From: Ceratorhiza oryzae-sativae
Lineage: Eukaryota > Basidiomycota > Agaricomycetes > Cantharellales > Ceratobasidiaceae
Length of the DNA stretch: 64,000 nt
Assembly (NCBI GenBank): GCA_030998015.1
Contig: JARWMV010000234.1
Location: 1,116,001-1,180,000 of the forward strand
Direction: 5' to 3'
How positions within the stretch are numbered: the stretch's first letter is position 1; every line of letters begins with the position of its first letter. A program made the position numbers and the translations under genes. The notes beneath the pieces are model-generated. The model had not been told where the DNA came from. It searched no databases and saw nothing but the letters and a program-made list of their open reading frames with translations. This document shows, one piece after another, positions 34,034 through 47,500 of the stretch.

Positions 34034-34424
34034 GGGTTTGAGTGGAGCTGGAACAGGTGCTCCAGGCGACCTTTCTATACGCATCGCGAATATTGTACCA
34101 GGGACATACCAGGGTATAAGTGTGTCGGCCGTCGACGGGATGATGCCATTCAGCAACCCCTGGATCCGTGAGCGGCAGATTCATGCTCGACTGATAACGC
34201 AGTCCGCCAAATGTCACATCATATTATGTACAAAGAACTTACTCACAAAGAGCGTGAACGCTATAATCCATCAACTATGGGGGAGCAGGCGAGGCGGTGG
34301 CGCGCACACTAACATCAAATCGAGTGACCTGGTATACCGAGTTTATTTTGCTCAAATATGCAGATAACCTTATGTGGCGGCCGTCCCCAGTTTCATTTTA
34401 GATCAAGGTCTATGGAGATAGATA

Positions 34425-34668
34425 TTGTTGTGTATGCATCCATGCGACTCGATCATTGATACGCAGCCGACTGTGGCTGTGATGATGGCGCTTACTCACC
34501 GCTCTATCTGTACCGAGGAGCAGTGCGCGTACGATGTATTGCCTCATATCTTATACACGGTAGCATAGCTATATGGACACTGCGTAGTATATATACGACT
34601 ATGTACAACTATTCGTACTTTATCCTATATAATCTATACGGTTTACTGCGCATTTATCCAACAGATAT
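34425..34668. other. Second segment of repeat copy 2 missing from copy 1
   Basis: In copy 1 the sequence runs directly from the aaggtctat block into tatagcatg, while copy 2 has about 245 extra bases between them. The edges show only weak gttg/caac symmetry. Insertion here and deletion in copy 1 cannot be told apart. Confidence 0.4.
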
Positions 34669-35600
34669 AGCATGCCTTGGGGAAGGATAAATATCTGGGT
34701 GAGGGTGGATGTGGAAATTCAGGAGGCATAACATAGCTTTGCGAGTAGTGCGAATAGAATCGCTATGCTAGTGAGCCGCTGAGCAGAATAGTAGACTTGT
34801 GATATACCATGGTTACATGAGGCATCGGGAGACATCCAGCATCCATCAGAGTGGTGGAGTGGATGAGTAGCGAGGGAGGGGGGAGGTGCTGGTTGATTTG
34901 CTCTTCCCCTTGATCAGACGGTCTCTTTTATACCAGCTAGTACTCGTAACTGCGGAGCCTGGAAAATCCGGATGTATCACACTTTCAGGGCGGCGGCCAT
35001 CCAGTATCCTCTGCGTAGGGCATGGTTCCACCGATAACCCCTATCGTTCGAAGGGTCACCATTCTTGGAGCGACTGGGTCATATCCTGGACCTCGCTCCA
35101 ACATGTGCATGTAGTCGCACTACCCACTCAACGAACGAATCTTCAGGTGTGCTCGACGTTGGGATCTGTGTACGCCTGTTTACCGCTTTTTCCTCTATCC
35201 CGAAACGCCCAAAAACCACAAAGCCAAGGCGCATACATACCGCTTCGAGCGCATATAACGTGCTTGCGATATAACAGATTCTAAAACATGCTAAAAGTCC
35301 GGAGCGATAGTCCATTTCAATGCTCAGGAGCAGCCTGTCGCCACGCATCTAGCAAAAGGCAAAACGTCAGCGTAGACGTGGGGTCATTCGTTGTTTTCAG
35401 TTCCACCAAGGATCTTTGAGATCGTCTTGCGCATCCTTCTAAGTGGCTGAACTTCATCCACCGTAAGGGCTGCACCCTCCGTCGAATAAAACACAGTTAA
35501 ACAGTGCCATCAGCACTCACACTCCACCCAGTTCCAAAGAACAATTCACCGGCTGTCCCAGGCTTAGGTCCAGCGTATTGTACATTCGCCTGCAGCCCGA

Positions 35601-36741
35601 GATACTACGAAGGCTAGCGGGCTATGGGAAAATGTCAAATGAGCATATGTAGACGGTTATGAGCTTGCAGAGGTGGCTCGCCCGAGTTGGAGACTATATA
35701 GAGATTCTGACTCCGTCTCCGCATACTCCAACTCATATTTTCTTTATGCTTTCATTACCATTTCTCCCATTTTTTCCCGGTTGCTCAGACCCGCCCAACG
35801 ATGTTCGCGTAACTCGTTTGATCCGAACTATAGTCTTGTATACTCGTGCCAACTCGTCTATATAAATTCCAAATCGTGCACGGCTTCAAAATCCAACCAG
35901 GTGTTTACATAGCCTCCATATTTATGGAACAAAAGACTCTCGGAAGCTCCGGTATTGGCTGATCCTCGCCTCGTAAGTTCTATCCCTCTGTTGAAATTTC
36001 ATGGTTCAGGAGGGAGAGCTCTGCGCTGGGATCGCCATAGTGTGAATCGCCAAGGCGCTGGATTGCGACTGGAAGAAAATGTGAGACCAATGCTGGCATA
36101 AATTTGGAGTTAGTGTGTGGTTGAGCGTTGCTACTAGCTATGCCGCAAAATTTGAGTGTTATGAGAGTCGGGTGGTGTAGGATGTGCCGCAGTGGCGCGG
36201 TGCTTTCTACCAAGTTGGTAGTGGTCGAATAGGGTTACATATATAACACAGGCAGATGACCACACAAAAGGACGAAAGAAGCGGGATAAACCACATGGTA
36301 GACTATGTTTTGGGGCTTATTCTAGTTGGTGGGTCGGTTGAAACGATACTATTCGCTCGATGATTTTATCGCTATATGTGCAATCAAACCCGAGAATACA
36401 ATGGCAGCTCGATCACAAAATATCAGATTACTGGGGGCGACGCATTTATAACAACCAAAGCTCACCTGTCATCACAACTACTGATAGATATAAGTTCTTT
36501 CAACCTTGTATGTGCATCATGTTGAGGCAATCGCAGGAGCAAGTATTATATGATACCTAAGAGTACATATAATTGGAAACAAAATATTAGGCATATATTA
36601 TAGCCCAAGTTGTCTCGAAATATTGTAATAACAAACAGCGGACAGACTATCGGCTATGATTGAGTAAGCACTAAGCGCTTAGCGAATGACCATGGGGCTA
36701 TACAACACCGAAGCGCGTTTGTCTCATCGTTGAACCACAAC
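35601..36741. other. Gene-free stretch
   Basis: AT-rich DNA with short overlapping open frames (35659-35912 plus, 35980-36213 minus, 36360-36560 plus), none with recognisable content. It holds the MED7 promoter at its right end. Confidence 0.4.
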
Positions 36742-37842
36742 ATGGACGAGCCCACGGAAATCCAATCGACTTTTCCGGCACCTCCAGCCCACTATCTACG
36801 CTACACAAATGCCAATCTCCAGCTTCTGGCACAACTGAAGGAGAAACTTGGGCCCGACGCGCCGTCGCATCATCCTGCATCTGCGGACTTGCCCTACCCG
36901 GACATCCAAGCAGTTCGGCAGCAACACGCGCTCTTGGCTGGGGCACACGATGTACCCGATTGGGATCTGCTCGAACTTCAGAAGCCACGAGCTGATTGGA
37001 TCGTCGAGGAGGGTAGTTATTCGACGTTTGGGGACCAGTGGCAGGTAAAAAAAGCATTTAATATGTAGGGTAAATTAAACGACGACGCGCAGATACCAGA
37101 CCGGCAACCTACAGTAGAACAAATTGGCGTGCGGCCGTTATACCCACCCGAACCTGACGTCGATCGTCGACCATACCTTCAACAACTCCTAAACACTCTA
37201 TTACACAACTACTTTGAGATGCTTGGCGCGCTCCTCGAGGCCCCTGTTATGCCGAGTCAAGAAGAAGAAAACCCGAGAGGTTCATGGCAAAGATTTACTG
37301 AGTGGACAGAAATATCCGCCGTGAATATGATTATGGCCGTAAACGACTTGAGGTCCCTTCAGGTAAGTGAAATACAATAACAATTGCTTAGCAGGAAGAA
37401 CAACTGATGCGAGTAAAGCCGTATGATCCAAACAGGCTCGAGCGACACTAGAAGGGATGATGGAAACGCAGGTACGAAATCGACGAGACGACGCTCGGAT
37501 GATTAACGAGTACGTAGCTTTTTGTGTTCTCCATACGAGGAAAGCCAACATTTCCCTTGGTTCATAGAAAATGCGATGCAATCGAAGCAATGCTTGACGG
37601 GCTAAAGCAGCAGTCATTGCATTTCAAATCACTACTCCCAGATGGGGAGCAGAAACCGGATGATACTGCCGAACGCGAACAGAGGCAAAAGGTATGTGTA
37701 ACAGCGAGTGCTGGCCTGCCCATAGTCACGGCGAACATAGGCCAAGGGCTCAAGCAATGTCCAAATTCTTACTCAAGATGATCTCATGGCTTGGGCGGAG
37801 GAAGTTCCCAACAGGAAGGGTGTAGGGCCAACCAAGCAATAG
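36742..37842 (+). CDS. MED7: Mediator complex subunit 7 (MED7)
   Basis: Middle-module Mediator subunit, which pairs with MED21 through a coiled coil in RNA polymerase II preinitiation complexes. The start gives MDEPTEIQSTFPAPPAHYLRY, the PPP-x-YY-type N-terminal segment of the family. After a first intron come IGVRPLYPPEP and LLNTLLHNYFEMLGALLEAP, the conserved core helix, then WTEISAVNMIMAVNDLRSLQ followed by the ARATLEGMMETQ helix, matching the QARETL block of MED7. The last exon is reached through the acceptor at about 37741, which keeps the frame and gives QILTQDDLMAWAEEVPNR before the TAG at 37840. Five exons or so. It is convergent with the next gene, 66 bp away. Confidence 0.85.
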
Positions 37843-37908
37843 TTGTTTACCGAGTAAAATACATTGTGGATGCAAAATACAGTATCGTTCACTCTGTTTT
37901 CTGATTCA

Positions 37909-38483
37909 TCAGACGAGCGCGGCTCCTGCGACCACGCCGCCAGCTAGCGCAACAATGCTCCATCCAGCGATACTATCCAATTGCACAGCGACGCCCGCAT
38001 TAGGGGAAGAAGATGGGGCCAAGCTACTGGTAGCAGCAGCGATGGAGCTCGTCAAGCTTCCCAGGCGAGATGTCAGGCTGCCTACGATGCCCGTAGCGCT
38101 TGTGGCGGACGAGGCACCGGAGATGCTTGGGAAAGTTTCAGTGGGCGCACTGCTGGGATTGCCCGTGATACTTGGGAAGGTTTCAGTCGGCGCCGCACTG
38201 ACAGAACTCGCGCTTAGCGATGGGCCTACACCAAAGTTAAGACCAAGAAGTAGAGTCAAAATCGCCCAAACTCACGAGGAGACTGTGTTTCGATTGTTGG
38301 TGTCGCTGGTGGTGGGGTCATGTTCGGTCCAGTGATATCACTTTGAGTATGCAAAGAGTGAATACTAATCATTTTAATTAGTGAACCCGCTCACATGGGA
38401 GTGGTTCCCGGCCCTGAGACCGAAGACTGGGCGCTTGCAAAAGCAGCAAATACGAGAGCGGTCATGATATTCTGAAAACGCAT
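37909..38483 (-). CDS. Ser/Thr/Ala-rich GPI-anchored-type surface protein with short repeats
   Basis: Three exons, 38483-38395, 38340-38276 and 38225-37909, join in frame to 156 residues. The N-terminus MRFQNIMTALVFAAFASAQ is a signal peptide. The mature part begins with a Pro/Thr stretch, then carries two nearly identical units APTETFPSI separated by a short spacer. A Ser/Ala-rich region follows, and a hydrophobic C-terminal segment (WSIVALAGGVVAGAALV) runs to the stop, as expected for a GPI signal. The protein has no cysteine pattern or enzymatic motif. The build is common among fungal cell-wall proteins; the function is unknown. Confidence 0.75.
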
Positions 38484-38965
38484 TCTGAAAGATTTAAGGT
38501 AGAGTAGAATAAGGGTGGTGTGGCCAAGAGCAAATCTACTTCTGGTCCGCTGGGCTGGATTTATATGCCATCAGGGACTGAACTAGTGTCTTGCTGATCA
38601 TGCTTCGAAGCACATGTCCATACGGTGGATGGACGGAATCATCAAACGCGCCATACGGGCCTCATGGTGCACCTCATATCGAGTAAAGGGCTTCGCCTCT
38701 CCATTTGACCGCATGTTCATTCTAATCGAGTCCGCAGCCACTCGAAGGAGACACAGGGTACTGCGGATGTCAAAGATAGCATCTCCACACCCACAGCATG
38801 AGGCCCGCATAACAGATCGACTCATCGCCAAGCAATCAACCGAGCCAAGACGGTATAGAGGGCGATCGGCGAAAAACATGGACATATTTGTGGTTGATTT
38901 TCAATAGAGCCCATATGGCGAAATGTTACATGCGTGAATCATGCGGACAGCGAGGATGATAGTAC
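38484..38965. other. Intergenic stretch, no gene seen
   Basis: About 480 bp between the divergent GPI-protein gene and the stop of SDH1. Overlapping open frames on both strands (38598-38907) have no recognisable domain. A TATA-like tttatatgcc lies near 38560 on the promoter side of the GPI gene. Confidence 0.4.
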
Positions 38966-41556
<2,591 letters not shown>

Positions 41557-41740
41557 CGTCGTGGTGGTTGAGAACAGAGACGGGGGAGTTCTCGATGTAC
41601 ATTCCCGATCGCACTCTCACAACGAACCGACCAATCACATGTCAACCATTGAATGCCGATCCTTTCCGGTTTCATCCGCCCAATGCCGATATCCGCACAC
41701 ACTTTATTATTCTACATCTTTGGATGGGCTACGCATATAT

Positions 41741-44384
41741 TTATCCTAGTTGCCCGGCACCGAGAGGATCATTTGGACTGGGTTTAGTGGGTTGAAGCGC
41801 TGCCGGGCGGGGTTGCGGACTCGGCGTAGTTGCGCTAGGCGCAGGAGACGGTTGGATTCGGGAAGGAGCAAGGGCAGGGGAAGTCGAGCCTGGGGGAGGA
41901 GTCGAATAGTGGTTTAGTTGTGGAGGTGTATGCGCCAGTAGAGGGGGGTACCTCCCCGAAGTATGATCGCTCCGTTCCCAAGGCGCACGGGTTGTTCGTA
42001 TCCGGGGTGGAGAAGTCTGCTGCAGCGGCGCAGGGCGGACAGAAGGAGATGCCTGGAGTGGATCTTGCTCGTGTTGAGCCATTTCGTGCTTCTCTCGTGC
42101 TATCCTCTCTTGCTCCCTGGCTCGCTCCGCTGCTTCTCGCTCCTTTGCTGCTTGCTCTTCCTGTTCTCTTCTCGCTCGCTCTTCCCTCTCTGCCTTGAGT
42201 CGTTCAGCCTCCTCCCGTCTGCGTGCATATTCCGTCTTGCCGAGCACCCGTTCGGGGTCAACGTCTGAGGCTTCAATGCCCCCACTGAGCACCCGTTGGA
42301 TATACTCCAAATTCTCCATGGCTTCTGCTCGCCCTGCCTCGTCCGTTTCTTTCAAGGCACTGAGGGCCACGCCAACGCCCTCACCCAACCTCCTCATCAT
42401 AGTTTTCATGTCCGCCACCTCCCGCTCAACATCAAAGCGAGTGCGAACCGCACGCGTCGACGGCGTGCTCTCCACCACCGGGCGAACCTCGACTTCTGGC
42501 TCGGGTTCGAGGCTCGCGATGGACTGATAGTATGGGAAGACATGCGTGTCGTTGGAAGAAGACATCGATTGTGTGCGGACCAGATCAGGGAGGTTCCTCT
42601 GTGCCTGGTGTGAGTCGTCGAAAAAAAAAAAAAAGGTGACAGGGATACACGTACTCGAATATCGGCAACCCGGCTCTGTACTGTTCCTCTCATATCCCAC
42701 AACCCCTTTGCAATTACGTCGGCTCGTTCGCCAAGTACCCCAAACGCAGCAAGCCCACTCAACGACCCATCACCGCCGTGCCTGGTTCGGCCGGCCCCAA
42801 CTTCATTTCTTCGTCTCGCTTCGCCTCTACCCCTTCCCCTGATCTGGGGAGGAGCAGGGGAAGGCGCTTCGATCGGTATACCCAGTGAGCTTCGGTTTTG
42901 AAGTACCACGGTTGCACCGGTTGCCGGAGCCGGGTTGGCTCGCAACATGAGTGCTTGCTGAACTAGGAGATGCGGTTCGGTGGATATTTCTGGGTCATCG
43001 GTAACGGTAGGAGGGGGAGGGTATCGGAGGACATGTGTGAGTGCTTCGGTATATTCTGCGGGTATGACTAGAACAAAAATCATTTGTAAAAATAGGGTGA
43101 GAAGCAAAAATGTGGAAACTAACGGAGGTTGCGAATGCGCATAAGCATCGCTACGCAAACCCATGGTGCGAGCTGGAGTGAACTATCAGCCGCGAAGAGG
43201 GCGTCCCATAATATGAGTGCATCTCGCCACGAGAATTCGCGAGTGAACAACAATCGGAGCCATCGTCTGTGCGTGTTTAGTAGACCGCCTTTGACGCAAG
43301 AGCAAAGGAGACACTCACATCCCATACATCTGGGGCTCTATCCCAAGCTCGCCCATGCGCGCGGCAAGCGCCGGGTCACACACTCTGAGGTACTCGCCAC
43401 CGATCTTAGCACACAGGGTGTTGATGGGTGCGACCCAGGGTGCCGATGGTTGGGTCGAGTTGGCTAGGATAAAGCTTCGATGATGTAGTAGGTAAAAAAT
43501 AATAATGACAGGTACTGACACGTTGGCAAACCTGGTTCTCGCCATTCATACCATTCCCCTGCGCCGTCCATGACGCGAGAGAACAACGCCCAGGCATCTG
43601 CTGGGATATAATCTCTGGCCACAAACTCCGCAAGTCAGCCTCTTCCCCATCTTTCTTATCGAGAGAGTCGTAGTCGAGTGCCCATAGGATAGGGGCTAGA
43701 AGCTCGTGCATGCCCTGACGATAGGATACGCCCTGGTGGGTCTTGGTGTATACAAATAAAACGTCTGCGAGCATGCGTTGGGCATTATCTGATCTGAAAT
43801 AGTCCACGTCCGGAAATGTTCGTTCAACATCTTTGGCAATGGTTTTACGTAGGTCAAGAGAGGCAAAGTAGTCTTGCCAGGGGTTCTATGAATGAATGAG
43901 ATCAGATATGACGAAGCACCATGTCGGAGCCTAGCTGACCGATTCGTCCAGGCTCAGAGGGTTATTTTGCGCAAGATTAGAGTTGACGGCTGTCCGCTTT
44001 GGCGTCGGTTCGCCCGGGATGACGAGGGATTCAGGATAGGTGCCGTCCGGGGCGCACATGGTTTCCTTGAGCAGACGGACATATTCTACACGGTGTTTGC
44101 GGAGCTCGTGGAGGGCGGATTTGGCATCTGGCGGAGGCTGAGCTGAAAGTAAGAGCTGCAAAGTGTGAGGTCGAGAACAGGACAGAGGAGATGGGAAGCA
44201 CCTTCCAGGCGATGCTGCGGCCAACGAGCTCGGCGCCGGGCGGCTCATGGACGGCCTTGCGCAGGAGATGGCCCTGGATGGCGGAGCTGGCGATCTTCTG
44301 CGTGCTCCATTCGGGGCCGAATATCTCGTGGTAGACGCGCGCGACGGCGGTCTCGCTGGGGCGGTCGGAGAGGCCTGAGGTCAT
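41741..44384 (-). CDS. TBC-domain Rab GTPase-activating protein, TBC1D5-like
   Basis: Rab-GAP probably acting in endosome/retromer or autophagy traffic, by analogy with TBC1D5. The start (44384) gives MTSGLSDRPSETAVARVYHE and then the early TBC motif VGRSIAWK. The catalytic part shows the arginine-finger motif KDVERTFPDVDYF and the glutamine-finger motif SYRQGMHELLAPILW, followed by MYGMRWLRLLFTREF and LILWDALFAA. The C-terminal half holds HVLRYPPPP, an RGRGRGEARRR segment, a long Glu/Arg-rich coiled coil (around 42050-42260) and a Pro/Ser/Thr tail to the stop at 41741. About eight exons. It is divergent from MOT1, with only 157 bp between the start codons, and follows SDH1 on the same strand at a distance of 184 bp. 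Confidence 0.88.
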
Positions 44385-44541
44385 CGTCGGGAGTAAGCGC
44401 CGGGACAAGCGCCGGCCCAGAAGAGCGGGTCCGATGGGCGGGGCGGAAGCAAGAAGCCGATGAATTTTGAATTGGGGGCCGTTCTCAGGTCTTATAAAAG
44501 CGCTGGGCAAAGAGGCACACAACCCCATTACTCAATGTTCA
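44385..44541. promoter_or_regulatory. Very short divergent promoter, TBC1D5-like / MOT1
   Basis: 157 bp separate the two ATG codons. The segment is GC-rich on the TBC side and contains cttataaaag at about 44490-44499 on the plus strand, a good TATA-box candidate for MOT1 transcription. Confidence 0.45.
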
Positions 44542-47500
44542 ATGTCGTCCCGGTGCGTGGCTGTGCTAATCACCCAAAGTCTATCCAAGTCTAATGCGAT
44601 TTCAGCCTCGACCGCCTGCTCCTGCTCCTCGACAGCGGCTCGTCGCCGTCGATCCGCCACACCGCCGCTCGCCAGATCGGCCAGCTCGCTGCCAAGACTG
44701 TTAGCCGCGATGCGCCCGCCACTGTCCAGATCAAGGCCGAGGCCGGGCTCGAGGAGCTGAAACCGCCCACGGCCGACGTCTGCTACGGGCTGGCCGCCGA
44801 GGACTGGGCAGAGGCCATGTCCGTCGTCACCATGGTGAGCTCGGTCGTCTGTGCGAGCGGCCTGCACTGACGCCCTGCAGGTGCTGCCGTACCTCCGCTC
44901 CAAATCCACCGACACGCGCGCCGCCGCCGCCCTCGCCCTCTCCCACATCTGCTCGTCGCTCCCGCTGTGGTCCCCGACGCCCACCAACGTCCCGTCTGCC
45001 CCCGAGACCGCACCCACCTCTGAACCGCCTCCGTTTCCGTCGTTTGACCTCCCGGCGCTCCTCACGCATGGCACACTGCTTCTCGCATCGTCTGGCAAAG
45101 AATACGCCATGCCTACCCACCCCGCCGATCTCGCTCGTGCACGCAAGGACGTCATGTCCAGCCTCGGGCTCGGCTTTCTCGAAGGCGTCGGCGGGGCAGA
45201 CGACATGGACCTCGACAAAGACCTGGCGGCGGACCAAAATACAGAAACCAAGTCTGAGCCTTCAGAGCCAGCCAAAGTCACTCCTCCGCCTCCTGTTCTT
45301 GCGTCTGCCCCTGCCCCCGCCCCTCCCCCTGCCGCGCCGCCCCCCGCGCCAGCATTGGAGGAGGATCTCAGCGGACTCTCTGTTCGCGAACGGAACCGAC
45401 TCAAGCGCAAGCGCAAGGCTGGGAATGGTGCGTTTGTCGCCGCCACTAGCGCTTCGAGCAACGGACAGACCGACGCGGCTGCCAAGTAAGCCCATCTCCA
45501 CTTTCATTTATGCGCGTCTAACATCCCGCAGAATCCGCCTGGTCTCGACAGAACAGGGAGAACCGCATCCACACCGCATCCAAAGCGCCCCCTCCAAGCC
45601 ACCGACGCCCCTCCCTACCCCTACGACCTCCAACTCCAAACTTCCCGACGAAAAGGTTGTTATCGATCCAAGCAAAGGCGGACAGGTTACTGCCAAGCAG
45701 GAAGCGACCAGCGCTGCGACCATGGCGATGGAGGGCGAATGGGTCTGGGGTGGCGTTGTCCGTGTACTCGAACTAGATCTATTCAACCCGCTCTGGGAGG
45801 TTAGGCATGGTGCTGCAATGGGCCTGAGGGAGATTGTCAAAGTTCAAGGTGGCGCTGGTGGCATGAAAGGCAAGTTTGACACGCGGTTTGTAGCAACCTT
45901 GGTACTGATCTGACTGCAGTTGATCTACCATCACGTGAAAACGCACTTTTGCATGAAGCCTGGTGCAATGCACTTGCCGCCAAATTCTTATGCGTCTTTG
46001 TGCTTGACCGTTTTGGCGACTTTGTTAGCGATCAGGCAAGTCCGCGTTGCCTGCTTGACTATCCCCTTGACTGACTCCAACTCAATAGGTCGTAGCCCCG
46101 GTACGCGAAACGGTGTCTCAATCCCTCGCCGCCCTTTTGTTACATATGCCTCGTCGCTCGGTCCTCCACGTCCATTCCATCCTCCTTCAAATGATAGGGC
46201 AGGACTCGCTCGTGCCCGTCCCCACCAAGCAAACCAAATCTAGAACCAAGGCAAAAGATAAACCCACCAACAGCGTGGGCGTTGGAGTTGTTTGGGAGGT
46301 CCGCCACGCTGGACTCTTGGGCCTCAAATACGAGGTAGCTGTTCGAAGAGATCTAGTCGAGGTTGAACAGGAAGATGCAAAGGACATGTTACAGGGTGTT
46401 GTTAGCGCTGCATTGATTGGGTGAGTACTCCCGCATTCTGTGTTGCGGCTAAAACTGAGCCCATTGTGCTGCATAGCTTGGGAGACAACGACGACGATGT
46501 GCGCTCGGTCGCGGCGTCATGTCTTGTCCCTATCGCATCAGAGATTGTAAAGCGGCTGCCAGACGCCGTTCCAGGGGTGCTTGAAGTTCTGTGGACATCG
46601 TTGCAAGAAATGAAGGATGATTTAGGGTCCAGCGTTGGGGCTGTTATGGATCTGCTTGGTGCGTTCTCGGCACAAACAGTTTGAATCTCAAGCATTAATG
46701 CATTCTTGACCTCAGGAACCCTCGTCACACTTCCAAGTGTGATCGCAATTCTATCCGACCCAGAACGATCACGTCCTCTTTCCGTTCTTGCGCCTACACT
46801 ATTTCCATTCTTCAGGCACACGATTCCAGGCGTAAGGCTCGCAGTTGTACAAACGCTTCGCACCTTCCTAGGATCTTGTGGTAAGGTCGGAACTGATGCC
46901 AAAGAAGAACTCACAGGCGAAGCCGCTCCTTCTCTCCCGCGAGATTGGATCACCCGCCCAGTCTTTGAACTGCTATTTCAGAACCTCGTCCTTGAAGAGC
47001 GCGACGACATTCGCAAAGCAACAGCTCAAGTATGGAATGTCGCGGTTGCCCAAGTCTCACACCTTCCGGTCACGGCCCAAGACGGAATTGCACACCTGTT
47101 GCACGAAGTTGTGTACAATTGGCTATGTATGCTTGCTACGCCCATCGGCGAACCGCTCAACGCCGCCTACTTTTTCTGTCCGAGCCGAAAGGGCGAAGAA
47201 GCACACAACGTCGACAAGAGCGCGATGCAACAGGATTTGAGTTTGATTGGTATTGATGTCGTCTATCGGGGACGTTTGGAAGCCGCTCGAGCTATCGGGG
47301 TGTTGATTGCTGCTTGGCCCTTGGAGGTATGTCTGAGTATACAACGGGCGACCTGAATACTGATTCGAACGGTCATCTAGTTGCAGAAGCATACATTCGG
47401 CGACCTCATTCTTCATTTCATTCAGTCCACAAGTGCCTTTCAGCGGTTCATCGCTTCCACGATCGTTCAAGAGTGGGCGGTTGCCCAAGGCGTTCAATCC

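Larger units (their letters stand above)
33270..35600 (+). repeat. Dispersed repeat, copy 2 (inverted relative to copy 1 at 3890-5490)
   Basis: Aligns end to end with the reverse complement of 3890-5490 (see that entry). Copy 2 is about 0.7 kb longer because it carries two segments absent from copy 1, at about 33514-34048 and about 34425-34668. Frames that look similar in the two copies (34038-34367 and 34886-35284 here) are shifted and interrupted relative to each other, which argues that nucleotide sequence rather than protein is shared. No long terminal repeat, poly-A tail or recognisable transposon protein is seen; boundaries are approximate. Confidence 0.75.

Noticed and set aside
34038..35284. 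Two frames inside repeat copy 2 that resemble frames in copy 1
   Set aside because: The resemblance follows from nucleotide similarity of the repeat; frames shift and stop at different places in the two copies, so coding is not conserved.
44532..45485. 317-codon minus-strand frame over the start of MOT1
   Set aside because: Antisense shadow of GC-rich MOT1 exons, whose plus-strand product is clearly homologous to MOT1.
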